A stretch of 64,000 bases of DNA, from the NCBI GenBank assembly GCA_002150815.3, contig NDFF03000094.1:62001-126000 (forward strand), read 5' to 3'. Each line of letters opens with the position of its first letter. Positions within the stretch are counted from its first letter, which is position 1. The notes beneath the pieces were generated by a model. That model saw only the letters and a list, made by a program, of their open reading frames with translations, was not told the origin of the DNA and did not search any database. The DNA is from Grammothele lineata (lineage: Eukaryota; Basidiomycota; Agaricomycetes; Polyporales; Polyporaceae). Both the position numbers and the translations under genes were made by a program. Shown here piece after piece: positions 46,651 to 59,238 of the stretch.

Positions 46651-47231
46651 AATGAGTTAAGAGAGAAAGACGTGCTGGAGAGAAAGGACTAGTAGTCGGA
46701 AGAAAGGCGGCCGTTGGCCAGGCTGAGGTAGATCTAAATATTCTGGGTAAGGAGCCCTCGGTGAAGAATAAGGTTGTGGAGTGGCCGCGAGGATCTACCT
46801 GGAGCAAAGGCTTTGCTTCACGCTACCTCACCGCATCCATCTATAGAGTGCGGCCAGGAGACAAGGAGGAGGCTTGAATATGCACCAGCAAAGTCGGCTA
46901 CCGCCCGTCCTACCCCAAGCCTGAAGTTGGTGGATGCCTGCAGACATCAGACAGCGCATTGGACGCGCCTGCGTGATGGGGAAAGGAGCGTGTGACGGCG
47001 CGTGACGAGACGCGTCAAGCGGCCCGGAGTTCCAGCAGCCATTGACGCGGGTCTGACGCGTCCTGACGTCGATGTCCTCCGCCGCACGCCCTTGCCTTCG
47101 TTCACCCTCTCCAAATCGCCTCCAATCTGCGCCTGCTGCCATAAATATGGGATTCCGTTCAGGATTATGCCCTCTAGAAATCCGCGTTCACTCAACTGTG
47201 CCAAGCCGACACCTCTTACTTCAACGTAATA
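46651..47231. promoter_or_regulatory. Shared promoter region of ack and xfp
   Basis: 581 bp separate the two outward-facing start codons. A TATA-like ATAAATA lies at 47141-47147, 91 bp before the xfp ATG; ctaaatattc at 46734-46743 is a weaker candidate for ack. Both genes of the phosphoketolase pathway can be controlled together from here. Confidence 0.6.
47141..47147 (+). promoter_or_regulatory. TATA-like box of xfp
   Basis: ATAAATA 91 bp upstream of the phosphoketolase ATG, in otherwise C/T-rich sequence. Position fits a core promoter; call rests on sequence and distance only. Confidence 0.35.
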
Positions 47232-50042
47232 ATGCCTGGGCAACTCCTCTCCCAGCCCAATCCTCCTCCAGATCCGTCTCAGATCCCAGATTCCATCCTT
47301 GAGTATGCCATCAAGCTGAACACAAACGGCGTACTGTCCTCCGAGGAGAACTCTTCCCTTATGCAGTTCTGTCGTGCTGCAAACTACATCGCAGCTGGTT
47401 AGTCTGCGTTCTCGGCCGCGCAAGCTCACATATACTGAGTACTTATGCACTCGTAGCCATGATTTTTCTCAAGGATAACCCGCTCGTTGAGCGTGAAATC
47501 GTCTCGGAAGACATTAAGCCCCGTCTTCTTGGTCACTGGGGAACATGTCCTGGTCTCACCCTCGTCTACGCCCACATGAATCGTCTCATATGCAAGAACG
47601 GCATCGATGCTCTTTACGTCGTGGGACCGGGACATGGCGCGCCCGGCATTCTCTCATGCCTGTGGCTTGAGAACTCGCTTGGGAATTTCTATCCTAGATA
47701 CACACGCGACAAGGAGGGTCTTTCGGCCCTCATCAAGTCTTTCAGTTCACCAGGCGGTTTCCCTAGGTGTGTTTCTATGCGCATATATGCGATTACAACA
47801 CGCTCACCAAGCATATAGCCACGTCAATGCCGAGACGCCAGGTTCAATCCACGAAGGTGGTGAACTTGGTTATGCCCTCAGCGTCTCATTCGGCGCCGTT
47901 ATGGATAGGCCAGACTTGGTCTGTGTGTGCGTCGTCGGTGATGGCGAGGCCGAGTCCGGCCCTACTGCGACGTGAGCTTTCGCTCATGCTCCCTCGCTAA
48001 GACGGTTTCTGACAACTACCTAGGGCATGGCACGGTTATAAGTATATTGATCCTGCCGAGTCCGGTGCGATTCTCCCCATCGTCCACGTCAACGGCTTCA
48101 AGATCTCCGAGCGCACCATATACGGTACTATGGACGACAGGGAACTCATCGCACTGTTTACGGGGTACGGCTATCAAGTTCGTATCGTTGAGGATCTCGA
48201 GCATATCCACGACGATCTCGCAGCGAGCATGGACTGGGCGCTGTCCGAGATCAAGAAGATTCAGAATGACGCCCGAAGCGGCAAGCCCATCACCAAACCC
48301 CGTTGGCCTGTATTGATTCTGCGCACGCCCAAGGTATGTCTTGCCTTCCTGTCGATATATACATCAATCAATATACATAATGACTATAGGGCTGGTCTGG
48401 ACCCAAAGAGCTTCACGGCCAGTTTATCGAAGGCTCGTTTAAAGCGCACCAGGTGCCGCTTCCTGCAGCGAAGAAAGATGCCAATGAGCGGGAGATGCTG
48501 CAGGAATGGCTACTCTCTTATAAGCCCAAGGAGCTTTTTGGGGAGAACGGCCAACCGAATGACGCTATTCTGTCCCTGATTCCTAGGGATGAGAACAAAC
48601 GGCTCGGTATGCGCGAGGAGGCGTACAAAGCTTACACGCCGCTCAAAGTCTCCGATTGGAAGCAGTTTGGCGTGGAGAAGGGCAGTTCCAAAAGCTGCAT
48701 GGCTGTCACGGGCGAGCTGCTAGATGCTGTTGCGCAAGCGTTAGTGTCCTGTTCCTTCTTCATCCGACTGAGAGGTTCACGTAAGCCCACAGGAACCCAA
48801 GTTCATTCCGCCTTTTTTCTCCTGATGAACTGGTGTCCAACAAGCTCGATGCCGTGCTACGTCATAGTGGCCGGAACTTCCAATGGGATATCGCATCTCG
48901 TGGCAATGGTGGACGCGTCATCGAGATCCTTTCCGAACATACATGTCAAGGCATGTTGCAAGGCTACACGCTCACTGGCAGGACGGGTCTCTTCCCGAGC
49001 TACGAGGCCTTTCTAGGTATCATCCACACGATGATGGTTCAATATGCGAAGTTTGTCAAAACCGCGTACGAAGTACCCTGGCGCCAGCCCATAGGCTCTA
49101 TCAATTATGTCGAGACGAGTACATGGACGAGACAGTGAGTATATGGGTGCCTGTTTGTTAGATGGCAAGAATGAGGCTGACCAGGCCACCAGAGAGCACA
49201 ACGGGTTCTCGCACCAGAACCCGTCGTTCATCGGTGCGGTGTTGAACCTCAAGCCCGCCTCAGCGCGTGTTTATCTACCCCCCGATCCTAACTGCTTCCT
49301 GTCGACGATGGCCCATTGTCTTCGTGCGAAGAACTACGTGAACCTCATGGTTGGTAGCAAGCAACCTACCCCTGTGTGGCTGAGCCCAGAAGAGGCTGAC
49401 AGGGTGCGTTTATAAGCTTCCGCTCTAGTGTTAGCTTGCGACCCATCCCCTCAATTCCAGCATTGCATCGCGGGCGCGTCGATCTGGAAGTTCGCTTCGA
49501 CCGCCGAGGGCTTGTCTCCTGACATCGTCCTAGTCGGTATCGGGGTTGAGATGACCTTCGAGGTCATCGCCGCAGCCGTACTCCTCCGCTCCGTGCTCCC
49601 TGCGCTGCGCGTGCGCGTAGTGAACGTGACGGACCTGATGATTCTCGGCCCCCACGGCTCACACCCGCACGCGCTGAGTGACGAGGGCTTCGACTCGCTC
49701 TTCACTCCAGACAAGCCTGTGATCTTCAACTACCACGGGTACCCCGTCGAGCTTCAGGGGCTGCTCTTCGGCCGCCCGGGGCTCGGGAGGATGAAGATAA
49801 ACGGATACCGAGAGGAGGGAACGACGACGTCCCCGTTCATGATGATGTTGCTGAACGGCACGAGCCGGTATGACCTCGCGGCGGAAGCGGTCCGGCGCAC
49901 GGTGCGGTTGAATGCGAGGGTGGAGATTGACGCGCATGTCACGATCAGTCATATTATGCACCTCGCGCAGAAGGATAGGGCGTACATACTTGAGCACGGG
50001 GCGGACCCGGAGGGTACGTTTGACGTGCCGGAGTTCAAGTGA
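47232..50042 (+). CDS. xfp: Xylulose 5-phosphate / fructose 6-phosphate phosphoketolase
   Basis: Thiamin diphosphate enzyme that uses phosphate to split xylulose 5-phosphate (or fructose 6-phosphate) into acetyl phosphate and a shorter sugar phosphate. Exons 47232-47397, 47457-47766, 47819-47971, 48024-48333, 48390-48739, 48793-49134, 49193-49403 and 49461-50042 give 807 aa, the usual length. Signatures: [51 protein letters not shown], the cofactor-binding [15 protein letters not shown] (about residue 199), [12 protein letters not shown], and [12 protein letters not shown]; the C-terminal transketolase-like domain closes with [19 protein letters not shown]. The start is the first ATG, followed by a 40-residue leader typical of the family. 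No residue appears missing. Confidence 0.97.
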
Positions 50043-50418
50043 CGGCAATCCGTGCCCTCTTGGTTTGACCTGTCCACCACTTCCTGACATGGTTACTGCC
50101 ATTCTCCGCCTTCTTCGTGTGCTTAGCCATCTTCAATGCAAACAATCATTAACTTGTCCTACGCAGTATCATTGTACTCTCAGTTGTGCTACTTTGCATG
50201 TGCTCAGAGACGAGATGCGAAACCAATGAGAGCGAGTGGTCGAAGATCTCACGCCTACAGGGATTCGTCATAACGTTTGCTTTGAGGATGGCATACGAGA
50301 CGAATTCTATAGAAGGTACCAAGAGGTCTAGGTATCGTACAAAGTCATGTTCACGTAGATTCAGTCCATTAACGATATCTTAGGTTACGCGTGACAAAAT
50401 GAGCGACTAGGGACATTG
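50043..50418. other. Intergenic, converging 3' ends
   Basis: 376 bp between the stop codons of phosphoketolase (plus strand) and the ABC transporter (minus strand). More A/T-rich than the genes. No frame of interest. Confidence 0.5.
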
Positions 50419-53400
50419 CTACTTGCGACGCCTGAGCGAGCCGAGAAGGCTACCTGTGCGAACGCGGAACATGTACGTGAAGATGTAAACGCATACGATC
50501 TAATAGAAAGGACAGTCAGCAACGCGCCCTCGAGCGATGAACGGAAGGGAAAAAATCTCACGTTGAAGGCGACAAAGGCCACGAAGATGCCAAAATCGCG
50601 CCAGTGGTTGTCGTAGAAGATGTTGAACGTGTTGCCGAGGAACGCGTCCGTCGTCGCGAACGAGCAGTACTGGCACGCGCTCGTCGCGTTCGGGTTCGTG
50701 AGGTACCCGCCCGCGCTTGCGATGTACGGCTCCATGTATTGGGAGCACGTCTGCCCCGAGGGAGGGGTGATGGAGACGTACTCGACGGCGGAGCACTGGA
50801 TTTCTGTGCGTCCGATCGCTTGGCCGAGGAGTGCTTCCACGAGGTAGGTGTACGGCGAGAGGTGGTACATCCAGCGCCACCAGCCGAGGAGGCTGAAGGG
50901 CTGCAGGACGCCGTTGCTGTATGTAGCGTGTCAGCTAAAAGTAGGACGAACATAGCACGAACACATACAAAGTAAGCACGAATGAAAAGAGGAAGCTGAA
51001 GAGGAGCGCGGCTATCTCCGCATTCGGAGCCATCGCTGCAACAGCCTACGAAGGAACGAAATGCCTTAGCGTTCGTACAATGAACAGTATACATTGCGAT
51101 GCCCATACCTGTCCGATGGACGTGTAGTAAAGCGGAAGGATAACGCCCATGACCAAGTATGTGAAGCCGGCGCGCGACGTGGGGAAGCCGACGGTCCAGT
51201 ACCAGCAGAGGAAATAGAGCGACGCGCCAACGATGTTCCACGGGATCTCAACGAGGATTTGGGACGTAACAAGAGCGGTCCAGCTGTACATCCTGCTGTG
51301 GCGCTCGCGCACCTCGTAGATCTTGCGCATGTCTATGAACTTGACCTGAAGCTGGTTCGCGATGGCGACGCTGATCATCAGAGACATGAAGATCGCCTGA
51401 GCGCACGTTGTTATCATAATGAAAAGATCTTTGCAGAGAAGGAAGCTTACAAAAAGGTGGTTCTGAGTGCCTTGGATGGTCGTCTTGGCTTGGTAGAATG
51501 AGAAGCCGATGAGGAGGGCACCGCCGATGTTAAGCCCAATCTTGGATAACAAATAGGTCGGGTCTCGCCAGTGAGCCTCAGCGTCGCGCTTGGCGAGAAG
51601 ACCCAACTGATACTGCCATGACGTAGGGAAGTCGCTCTTGAACCGCGATACCACTGGGGGCTTGCTCCGACCTTCGGCATGAATCGCTTCCAGTTCGTCC
51701 TGAACCTGTGTTGCTTCGGGAGAGACCTTCCACGCTGCATGCCAGTCGATGTCCGTAGAGGCAGTCGCCCCCGCGCCGATAGCCTCGAGAATGTACTCAG
51801 CGCTACATGATATTCGTCAGTTTTCCAGACGAAACCATTCTAACTCAATACGCACGGGTTCTCGGCGTCACCGCACTTTCGCGCGCCGTTACGTTCGAAG
51901 TAGTCGATGAGCATGTTGGACCTTTCACCGATGTCGCCGAAGTACACAGTCTGTCCACCCTTGCGGAGAAGCAGCAGCCGATCGAACACCTGGAAGAGCT
52001 CAGCAGACGGCTGGTGGATCGTGCACACGATCGCCTGCCCGCTGTCGGCCAGCTCGCGGAGGAAGCTCGTAATCGCCCATGCGCTTTGGGAGTCAAGCCC
52101 GGACGTTGGCTCGTCAAGGAAGATGAGCGACGGCTTCGCAACGAGCTCGACGGCGATGGTGGTGCGCTTCCGGTGCTCAACGCCGAGCGAGCCGACGATA
52201 GCGTCGCCATAGGATTCAAGACCACACATCTTCAGGACGGTCTCGACGCTGCATGAGGGTGGAGTTAACACGACAATCTTCCTAGCGCTCTATCAGGAGG
52301 GTACGTACTAAGCCTTCTTCTCGTCGAACGGCACGGACTGCGGTTGACGAAGGGATGCTGAGAAGAGTAATGCCTCGCGAACCGTGGACGTCGGTAGGTG
52401 AGTGTCCATCTGCTGGCAGTATCCACTGTAGAATGTATGACACGGCATCAGCACAGGACGGGGAGTTTACGACATTCTGCAGTACTCACGTATGAGCCTG
52501 GAAATCGCTCGGGAGCGGATGCCCGTTCATGAACCTGTCTCCAGTGACTACGCCGCCCGTCGTACGCTCCGCGAGCACGTTGAGAAGCGTTGTCTTGCCT
52601 GCACCTGACTCGCCCATGAGAGCAGTCAGCTTTCCGGGACGCACGTAACCTGAGACATCGTCTAGGAGCTTGCGAGTGCCCTTGTCAACCGGAACGACGT
52701 ATTGCAAGTGCTGGAAAGAGAACACTTCGCCTGCAGCCGTCGCAGCGAGTCCCTGAGTAGCGCTTCCGTTCTCGGCACGTCCAACGCGGGAGGTTTCGTT
52801 GCGGCCCTTCTCCTCGTCCGCTACGCCTTCCTTTTCGGCGGCGGCGACAGCGTCAGATTTGGAACCGCGCTTGAAAAGCATGACGCTCGTGTCACCAGCC
52901 AGGCTTTGATTGAACTCAGTGAGGATGAGGAGAACGGAAATGAAGCCGACCGCGAAGGCGCAGACGATCCCGAAATTCTGTGAGTCGTAAATCGTCAAAA
53001 AGTATGGATTTAAGTGGGGTGGTATACGCACCCGCCACAAATGGGAGTGTGAGTAGTTGTATGCCAGCGACAGGTAGTCGGACCCCGCGACCGTGAGCGA
53101 GCCGGGTACCGAACCGACTGTCGAACACACTTGGTTCTCGAGCGATACGTTGGCGTACGCGGGTCCTTGCGGGACAAGCGTGGCACACTCGGCGTTGATG
53201 TTGTAGAACTCGTTGGCCATCATCGCTTCAAATCCGTAACGCAGGGGCTATGTGGAGATCAGAGACGTGGGGAGAAAGTTCAGCGTCACCACTCACGTTT
53301 ATGTAGATGATCCACTTCAGCGCCCCGATCATGTAAGGCTGCGGCAGCGAATAGCCGGTATAGAGGATGAGGATCAAAGTACTGAGACCAGCGACGGCTG

Positions 53401-55664
53401 TAGCAGGAGCAGGGCTCTTGAATGCAGCGGCGAGAGTACGGAACCAAGCCTTCATCGTGATCGTGCTGACGAAAGAGAGAAGGAGGAACGTACTGCAGAA
53501 CCAGTTAGCCTCCAAATCAAAGACCAGTCTGATTGATCATGCTCACAAGAATTGTCCAGCGGTTGCTTGCAGCCCAACAAGAAAGTAGATGACCACACCG
53601 AACACGACCTGTGTCAGGAGCGAGATCGGCACATCCACGAGCGTGAGGGCGAGCGACTCGACGAATGGGTGATACATCGCCGCGCGCGACTGCCGGTGAA
53701 CGATCGGCCGCTGCGAGAACAACGCTGGAATCTCTGCCATAGTCGACAGCGCGGCGAACAACAACGCGAAGAAAAGCACGCCTCCCCGAGAGAAGAAGGT
53801 GGCGGTGTTGTTCGCAAGACGGAGGAAGACAGTGCCCATGATGATTGCCTGGAGCACAAACGAGGCGAGCTGGATGGCCTGTGCGGTCATGTCGCCCCGG
53901 AGGATCTGTACTCTGCGGCGCATGAGCGCACGCGCCTGCATCGGGATCGAGACGATGTATGGGCTCTTGGGGTTCGTTCGCTTGGCGTGTTCGGCGCGAA
54001 CGCTCTGCTTGTAGTACGTCACGCGCTCGGGCTTGCCGACGAAGTGCTCCTGGTAGGCGGCCATGTCCACTCGGTTGAGCTGCGCAAGCTCAGAGTTGCG
54101 CCAGTGCGCGACGAATTCATCGGCGGTGCGTGGAACGCGGTGCTCATACCCCTGGCGGACGATGCGACCGTTAGGGTCGGTGACTAGAGGACGTGTCAAT
54201 AAGTAAACCCATCCGAAGACCGCGGTCGGCACACGTACCTGCGACGAGGAAGTCCGCGGTCGTCTGTCGGTTGGCAGGCTCGTAACCCATATCGATGAAG
54301 TACTGTCTGGCTCGGTTCGCGGGGCCGAAGTACACTTGCTTGCCCTCATAGATGACGCAGACTTTATCGAAGGTCTCGTACAATTGTTCTCCGGCTTGGT
54401 AAATTGCAACAATGGTAGACTGACGGCCAATGTCGGTGGAGATTCGGAGGGCTTGAACGAACTCAAGAGCGGTGGACGCGCTGATGGTGCGAGGTTAGCA
54501 AGAAAACGGAGGATATTAAATCAAGGTACGCACTCCAGACCGCGAGTAGAGTTGTCCCAGGACATCAGAAGCCCACGAGTGACCAGTGCCTCGCCAATAG
54601 AAACACGCTTCTTCTCACCACCCGAGACGCCACGGACTGCGGCATCTCCAACGAGCGTATTCTTGACGTGCCGGAGGCCAAAGACCGTTTGTATCACTTC
54701 TGTAATCTGGGAGATATGTTGCTCGCGCGACATGTCGTCGATCCGCTGACGGGGTGTCCGCGTCTCCGCTGCGAAGCGGAGCGTCTGGTCAACTGTTAGG
54801 GTGGGGAAGTGAACGTCGTCCTCCGGACAGTACTGCACGTCCCCGCGGTAGTGGGCTTCAATTTGCTCTGGGGGAAGCGAGTCGTACCAGACCTCGCCCT
54901 CGACTTTATGGAACTCGTGGCGCTGGTTGGCAAGCACCTTCAGGAGGGTACTACATCCGGCACCGGGGCGTCCGAGCACCACTACATTCGCGATAGCGAG
55001 TCTTAAGCCTTCGAGTTACAAAGACAAAGGAAATTACTTACAAAGCATCTCTCCTGGCTGAACGACCCCCTCGAACCCACTCAGAATGTCGCGCGTGGTG
55101 GGATGCAGTTGGTCCCGAAAGGATTTGAGGAGGTTGAGGGGGTTGAGCACAGAGCTGAGGGTAGGCTGATACGATGCGGATGCACCCAGCCCAACAACGC
55201 GAAGGTCCTTGAAAACGACTCCGAGTTCCCTCCGCTTGATATCGGACTCGTCGAGTCTAGACAGACCGTTGAGGATCAACGCAAGAAAGCAGCGGTTTGA
55301 ACTCTACGTACCGTTTGATGACATGCCTGAGTGTCTTCTCGAGGTCAAATGGCCCTTCGTCGAAGGCGATAGTAGTGTCGGAGGCGGTAGAGTGAACGGT
55401 TCCCCGCTGGCCGCCTTGTGACTGCCTCGACAAGGTCCTGCGAAGAATCTCGACGCCCGCCGGGTCGAAAAATCCTATATCGACATGCGAGCCAGAAGAA
55501 AGCTGTCGAGAGAGCGGTGCGCCGCGCGTGTCATGAACGGGAGAAGTCTTGTTTGCAGGATCCGTAGAATGACGGTGGTTGAACGAGGCAAGGTCTGTAG
55601 CGGTTGGCAGCTCTGGGACGTTGTCCTGATTCTCGGAGGATTCTAGTTGAGAAGTGCTGGTCAT
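50419..55664 (-). CDS. PDR-type (ABCG full-length) drug efflux transporter
   Basis: Plasma-membrane ATP-driven exporter of azoles and other hydrophobic compounds. Fifteen exons (55664-55312, 55256-55042, 54981-54534, 54480-54239, 54183-53547, 53492-53297, 53247-53032, 52977-52490, 52425-52309, 52248-51856, 51802-51451, 51396-51109, 51045-50969, 50916-50562, 50499-50419) give 1485 aa in the order NBD1-TMD1-NBD2-TMD2. NBD1 has [11 protein letters not shown], with Cys in place of the Walker A Lys, plus [11 protein letters not shown] and [14 protein letters not shown]2 has normal [11 protein letters not shown] and [10 protein letters not shown] but a divergent signature (GVEHRKR). This asymmetry is standard in fungal PDR pumps. 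TMD2 ends in a loop with many Cys and a last helix before GSLRRRK. The next gene on the same strand is an aromatic monooxygenase. Confidence 0.96.
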
Positions 55665-57328
55665 TTAGAGAGAATATACGGTAGAGTGTACGATGAAAGA
55701 GGGACGGGATGGCAGCGACATTCTGAGATCTGGAGAAGGAATACTAATATAGGTCTGGGCAAGGTACCCCAAGGTCATCGAGCCAGCGGCTTCGGAGGTC
55801 CGGGAGGACGGAGAGGGACATCGCGTAAGACCAGATGCAGTTCGTAGGGTGAGATAACGTTGGCCGCCCCGAGCTGTACTTACCACTATGCCGTAACTGT
55901 AAGACGAGAACACGTCAGATTGGGAAGCTACGATGATATTCACAACAAGGCTGATAGTTGTCGCCTGCCGCGCCCGTACCAGTACGAGAGCAGTCTTACG
56001 CCATGGCGGTTGTGGCATAAATATCATGTGATTCCGGGGGCCATTGAACCGCTTACGATGTCTCCATTATGATTCCCCCGCGCCGCGTCGAAGGGCGGAA
56101 ACAAGGGTGTCACCTGTTCAACGTCCAACTTACTACCCGAATGATTGCTGGACAGAGGTTAAGGTGAGGTGGTTTTCTCATTAGCCCCCTGTTTTAGACC
56201 CGGACGCTTCTTAGCAAGTACTTACCCGTTCCACGCTACTACCTCCGCCACCTCCCGGACCTCTACCTTGAGACCAGAAATTCACTAAGAAATGTGGAAT
56301 GAAGAATACAAAACACAATGTTGGGGGTCACGAATGGCGTAGGGGGAGCAAGTTCAACGCTCACGAGCAAGTCATGATGCTCGAGTCTACGATACCTAAA
56401 TGTACGTCACCCGCGTGTGTTGAATCGGGGCCCGAAACGCCAGATGTGGAAGAGATAGGATGCTGTGCATCTCGGGCGGGCTCTGCAAGGGGTTGCGTGG
56501 CAGGTCGGCATCCGCCTGCCGCATGTCCCCGAAGACCGCACGCCGCGGCAACCAAGAGCGATTGATTTTCTAGGCGTTGCCTGGCGTCGCTGGCGGTTGT
56601 TGGCGCAGTCTATGCACCTGCATAGAAATTTGAAAACCGATGCACTCCCGGATGGTTCGACGGGCTCGTGCGCCGCAGTCTGAGGCTCCGTCTTCAAAAC
56701 TTCAGCATGCAATGCGCGTTCTTCAGGATTTGAGTCTGGCGGTTTGGGACGACGAGATCAAGACAGTGCAAATGAGCAACGCAGATCGGTAAGCCCCGAC
56801 ATCATACGAGAGCATTTTCACGGATGCAACAGTCCTTGTCCGTGCGATTGTCGAAAACTTGTGCTGGGTAGAGCAGCGGAGTGACGGAAGACGGAAGACG
56901 GAAGGAGGATGTGCTGTATCTCCAGATCTAGATCAACCAGCGTGAGAAAGTTTACGTCGCCTGGCGCCTGTCGGCCCGCCCGTGCCTCGCTACTGTACAA
57001 GTTATATTGCTAAACCCAGCAACGCCGCCAGTTGATGAACCTCGAAATAGAACTATGCGTCGCACCAGACCGGACTCAGACACTCGCAGATCTAGAGTAA
57101 GTACTAGTATTTGATCTAAATCGACGAAACGACTCGGGGAACAACAACATCCCGAGCCTACCATGACACCGTTCCGAGTCGTCGAATGATTAGTAGGCAC
57201 TTTTTCCAGCCACCCATGACACCAACACGAGTTTGAATGCCCTTTCATTCAGTACTGACACCCTCCAACTCAGTGCCGTGACCCTGTACAACAAACGGCC
57301 GGCGCTATATCGTGTTACCTGCTCATAC
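55665..57328. other. Intergenic, ABC transporter upstream region
   Basis: 1.66 kb with the promoter of the PDR transporter at the left and the 3' end of the monooxygenase gene at the right. It contains several short frames, none with family resemblance. I could not identify a drug-response element with confidence. Confidence 0.45.
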
Positions 57329-59238
57329 CTACCACGTAATGTCCTCCAAACCCTGCTTTGCGACCCCCCATTGGTTGTCAAAGTTCTCAGTCCATTGCCA
57401 TTCCCACATGCGCCGAATCGCTTCCCCAAGCACATCCAGTTTCTCCCGCTCTGTGAGCTCGTCTCCGGGCGAGCCGTCGAAATACCCTGGCGCGTTGAAC
57501 TCGTACATCAACCCAACGTCGCGTGCGCGCCGCGAGATGTCGAGCGCGAAGCTCAGCCTGACGCGCTCGTACAGTCGTAGCACAGCGGAGACGTGTCGGG
57601 GAGACACGCGAGGGTCTACAAGAAGCCTGCCAAGAATGTACGCGTCCTGCGACCGATATGCGTGGGTGAAGATCGAACGGCACGCTTTTGAGCGACATCT
57701 CACCTCTATCGCCTGTCCGCCTCCTGCGCCAAAGTTCGGGGGCATCGCGTGCATCTGGACGAGGCGATTCAGTGATCGTGTAACTCAGCCCCGATTTTTG
57801 GCGCATACTGCATCGCCCAACAGGGCCACATTCTCGGACACAGCAAACGGGAGGTTGTCGACGATATGAATCGCCCATCGAGTAGGGTTTCCAGCACACT
57901 AGGGCCACGATCCAACAAGGTCAGCTTCATCCAGTGCGAACTATGCACAAAGACCATTACCTCGATCATCTGCTGCACCTCAGGCTCCCAGCCAGAGAAT
58001 TGGGCGACAAACTCCTCTCTCGGGACCTCGGAAACCCAGCTCCCCTTGTAGGGGGTGCCTTCCCCACCAGGCGTTCGACAAATGGCCACAAAGTTAAGGA
58101 ATTTGCCACCCGATATTTGATATGTGATAATGTGCTAGGGCGCGCTTGTATGAACAGACACGATAGTAGTCGCTTGAAGTTGAATTGATAATTTACCTTG
58201 CCCTTTCCTGAGTACTACCGAAGATGAGCTGATGAGAACGGACCTGAGAGGGCCAATACAACAGCACCATGGATACTCACACAGAGTATTGCACCAATAC
58301 TGGCGGTTGTATGGTTCGGGTTCAGAGCGTAGAGCTTCTCAGTTGGTATAAGGCACCTGTAAGACGTAACCCCTGTCCATATGGGATCCGCGGCTTTGCA
58401 TCGCGGACATTCTGTTCGCTGGACATCTGAGGTGTCACATTCGCTCTTGTGCGCTCGCTCATACATACATTCGCGCGTTACAGAGTGGATCCCGTCTGCG
58501 CCGACAAGCACATCGGCGCGTGCCGTTGTTCCGTCAGCAAAGTACAGGATCAGCCGCTGTTGTTGAGGGTCTTCGTACGTGGCGCGCTCGTACCGGACAA
58601 GCCGCTTAGACGTGTGAAGGGCATGACTCGGAGGGAGGTTGCGGAGGAAGACATCGATCATATCTTTCCTATGCATCGTGGTGGAACCAGCTGATGTGGG
58701 AGTATATGACCCAAAATCAGTGCAAGCCCGTTTTTGAATGTACTGCACTGCCATAACTCACAAGGCGCAAGAACGCGAGCGTACTCGTAACCTTCGCTGT
58801 GCTGATTTGCCTTCCTGGCGACAAATGCAGGTTCTGAAATGCGACCCTATTCAGAAGACTCGCCAAGTGGCGGAGGGATGGAGCATACACTCACTAAAGC
58901 CAAGGCTGTCGGACGTTGTTTGAGATGCCCCAACAGAAACGTCCTGGAGCAGATCGTACAAGGATAGGTGGCGCATTACGTCCCAGGTGCGCGGCCACAC
59001 CGTGATACCAGCTCCCACTGTGCGTACTTCAGGATCCGCCTCGTATATGTCAACTTGAACCGCCGTGTCTGGAGTGCTGTACTTCCCAAGGGTGCTCGCT
59101 AATGTAAGCCCTGCAATACCTCCACCACTGCGCGCCGTTTCGAAAGTGTTCGGCATATGAAGTAGAGGAGGCGTACCATATTGCGATCTGGAGCCTACCA
59201 GCCGGAGAGTTCTCGACTTGAGGCTTGGCCCCCGCCAT
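57329..59238 (-). CDS. FAD-dependent monooxygenase, salicylate hydroxylase-like
   Basis: Class A flavoprotein monooxygenase that hydroxylates an aromatic ring using NAD(P)H and O2. Nine exons, 59238-59177, 59127-58895, 58833-58762, 58690-58281, 58214-58197, 58134-57961, 57898-57809, 57754-57704 and 57646-57329, give 475 aa. FAD-binding GGGIAGLTLAS sits at residues 22-32, followed by the acidic strand end YEAD, TTMHRKDMIDVF, the DG motif VLVGADGIHSVTR, and the GD motif GDAMHAMPPNFGAGGG that binds flavin ribityl. Exon 5 is 18 nt and encodes YSGKGK, a conserved block, so it is real. The ATG at 59270 opens another frame that lacks the intact Gly motif and was rejected. Substrate is uncertain; salicylate or a related phenol is inferred from the family. 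Confidence 0.92.
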
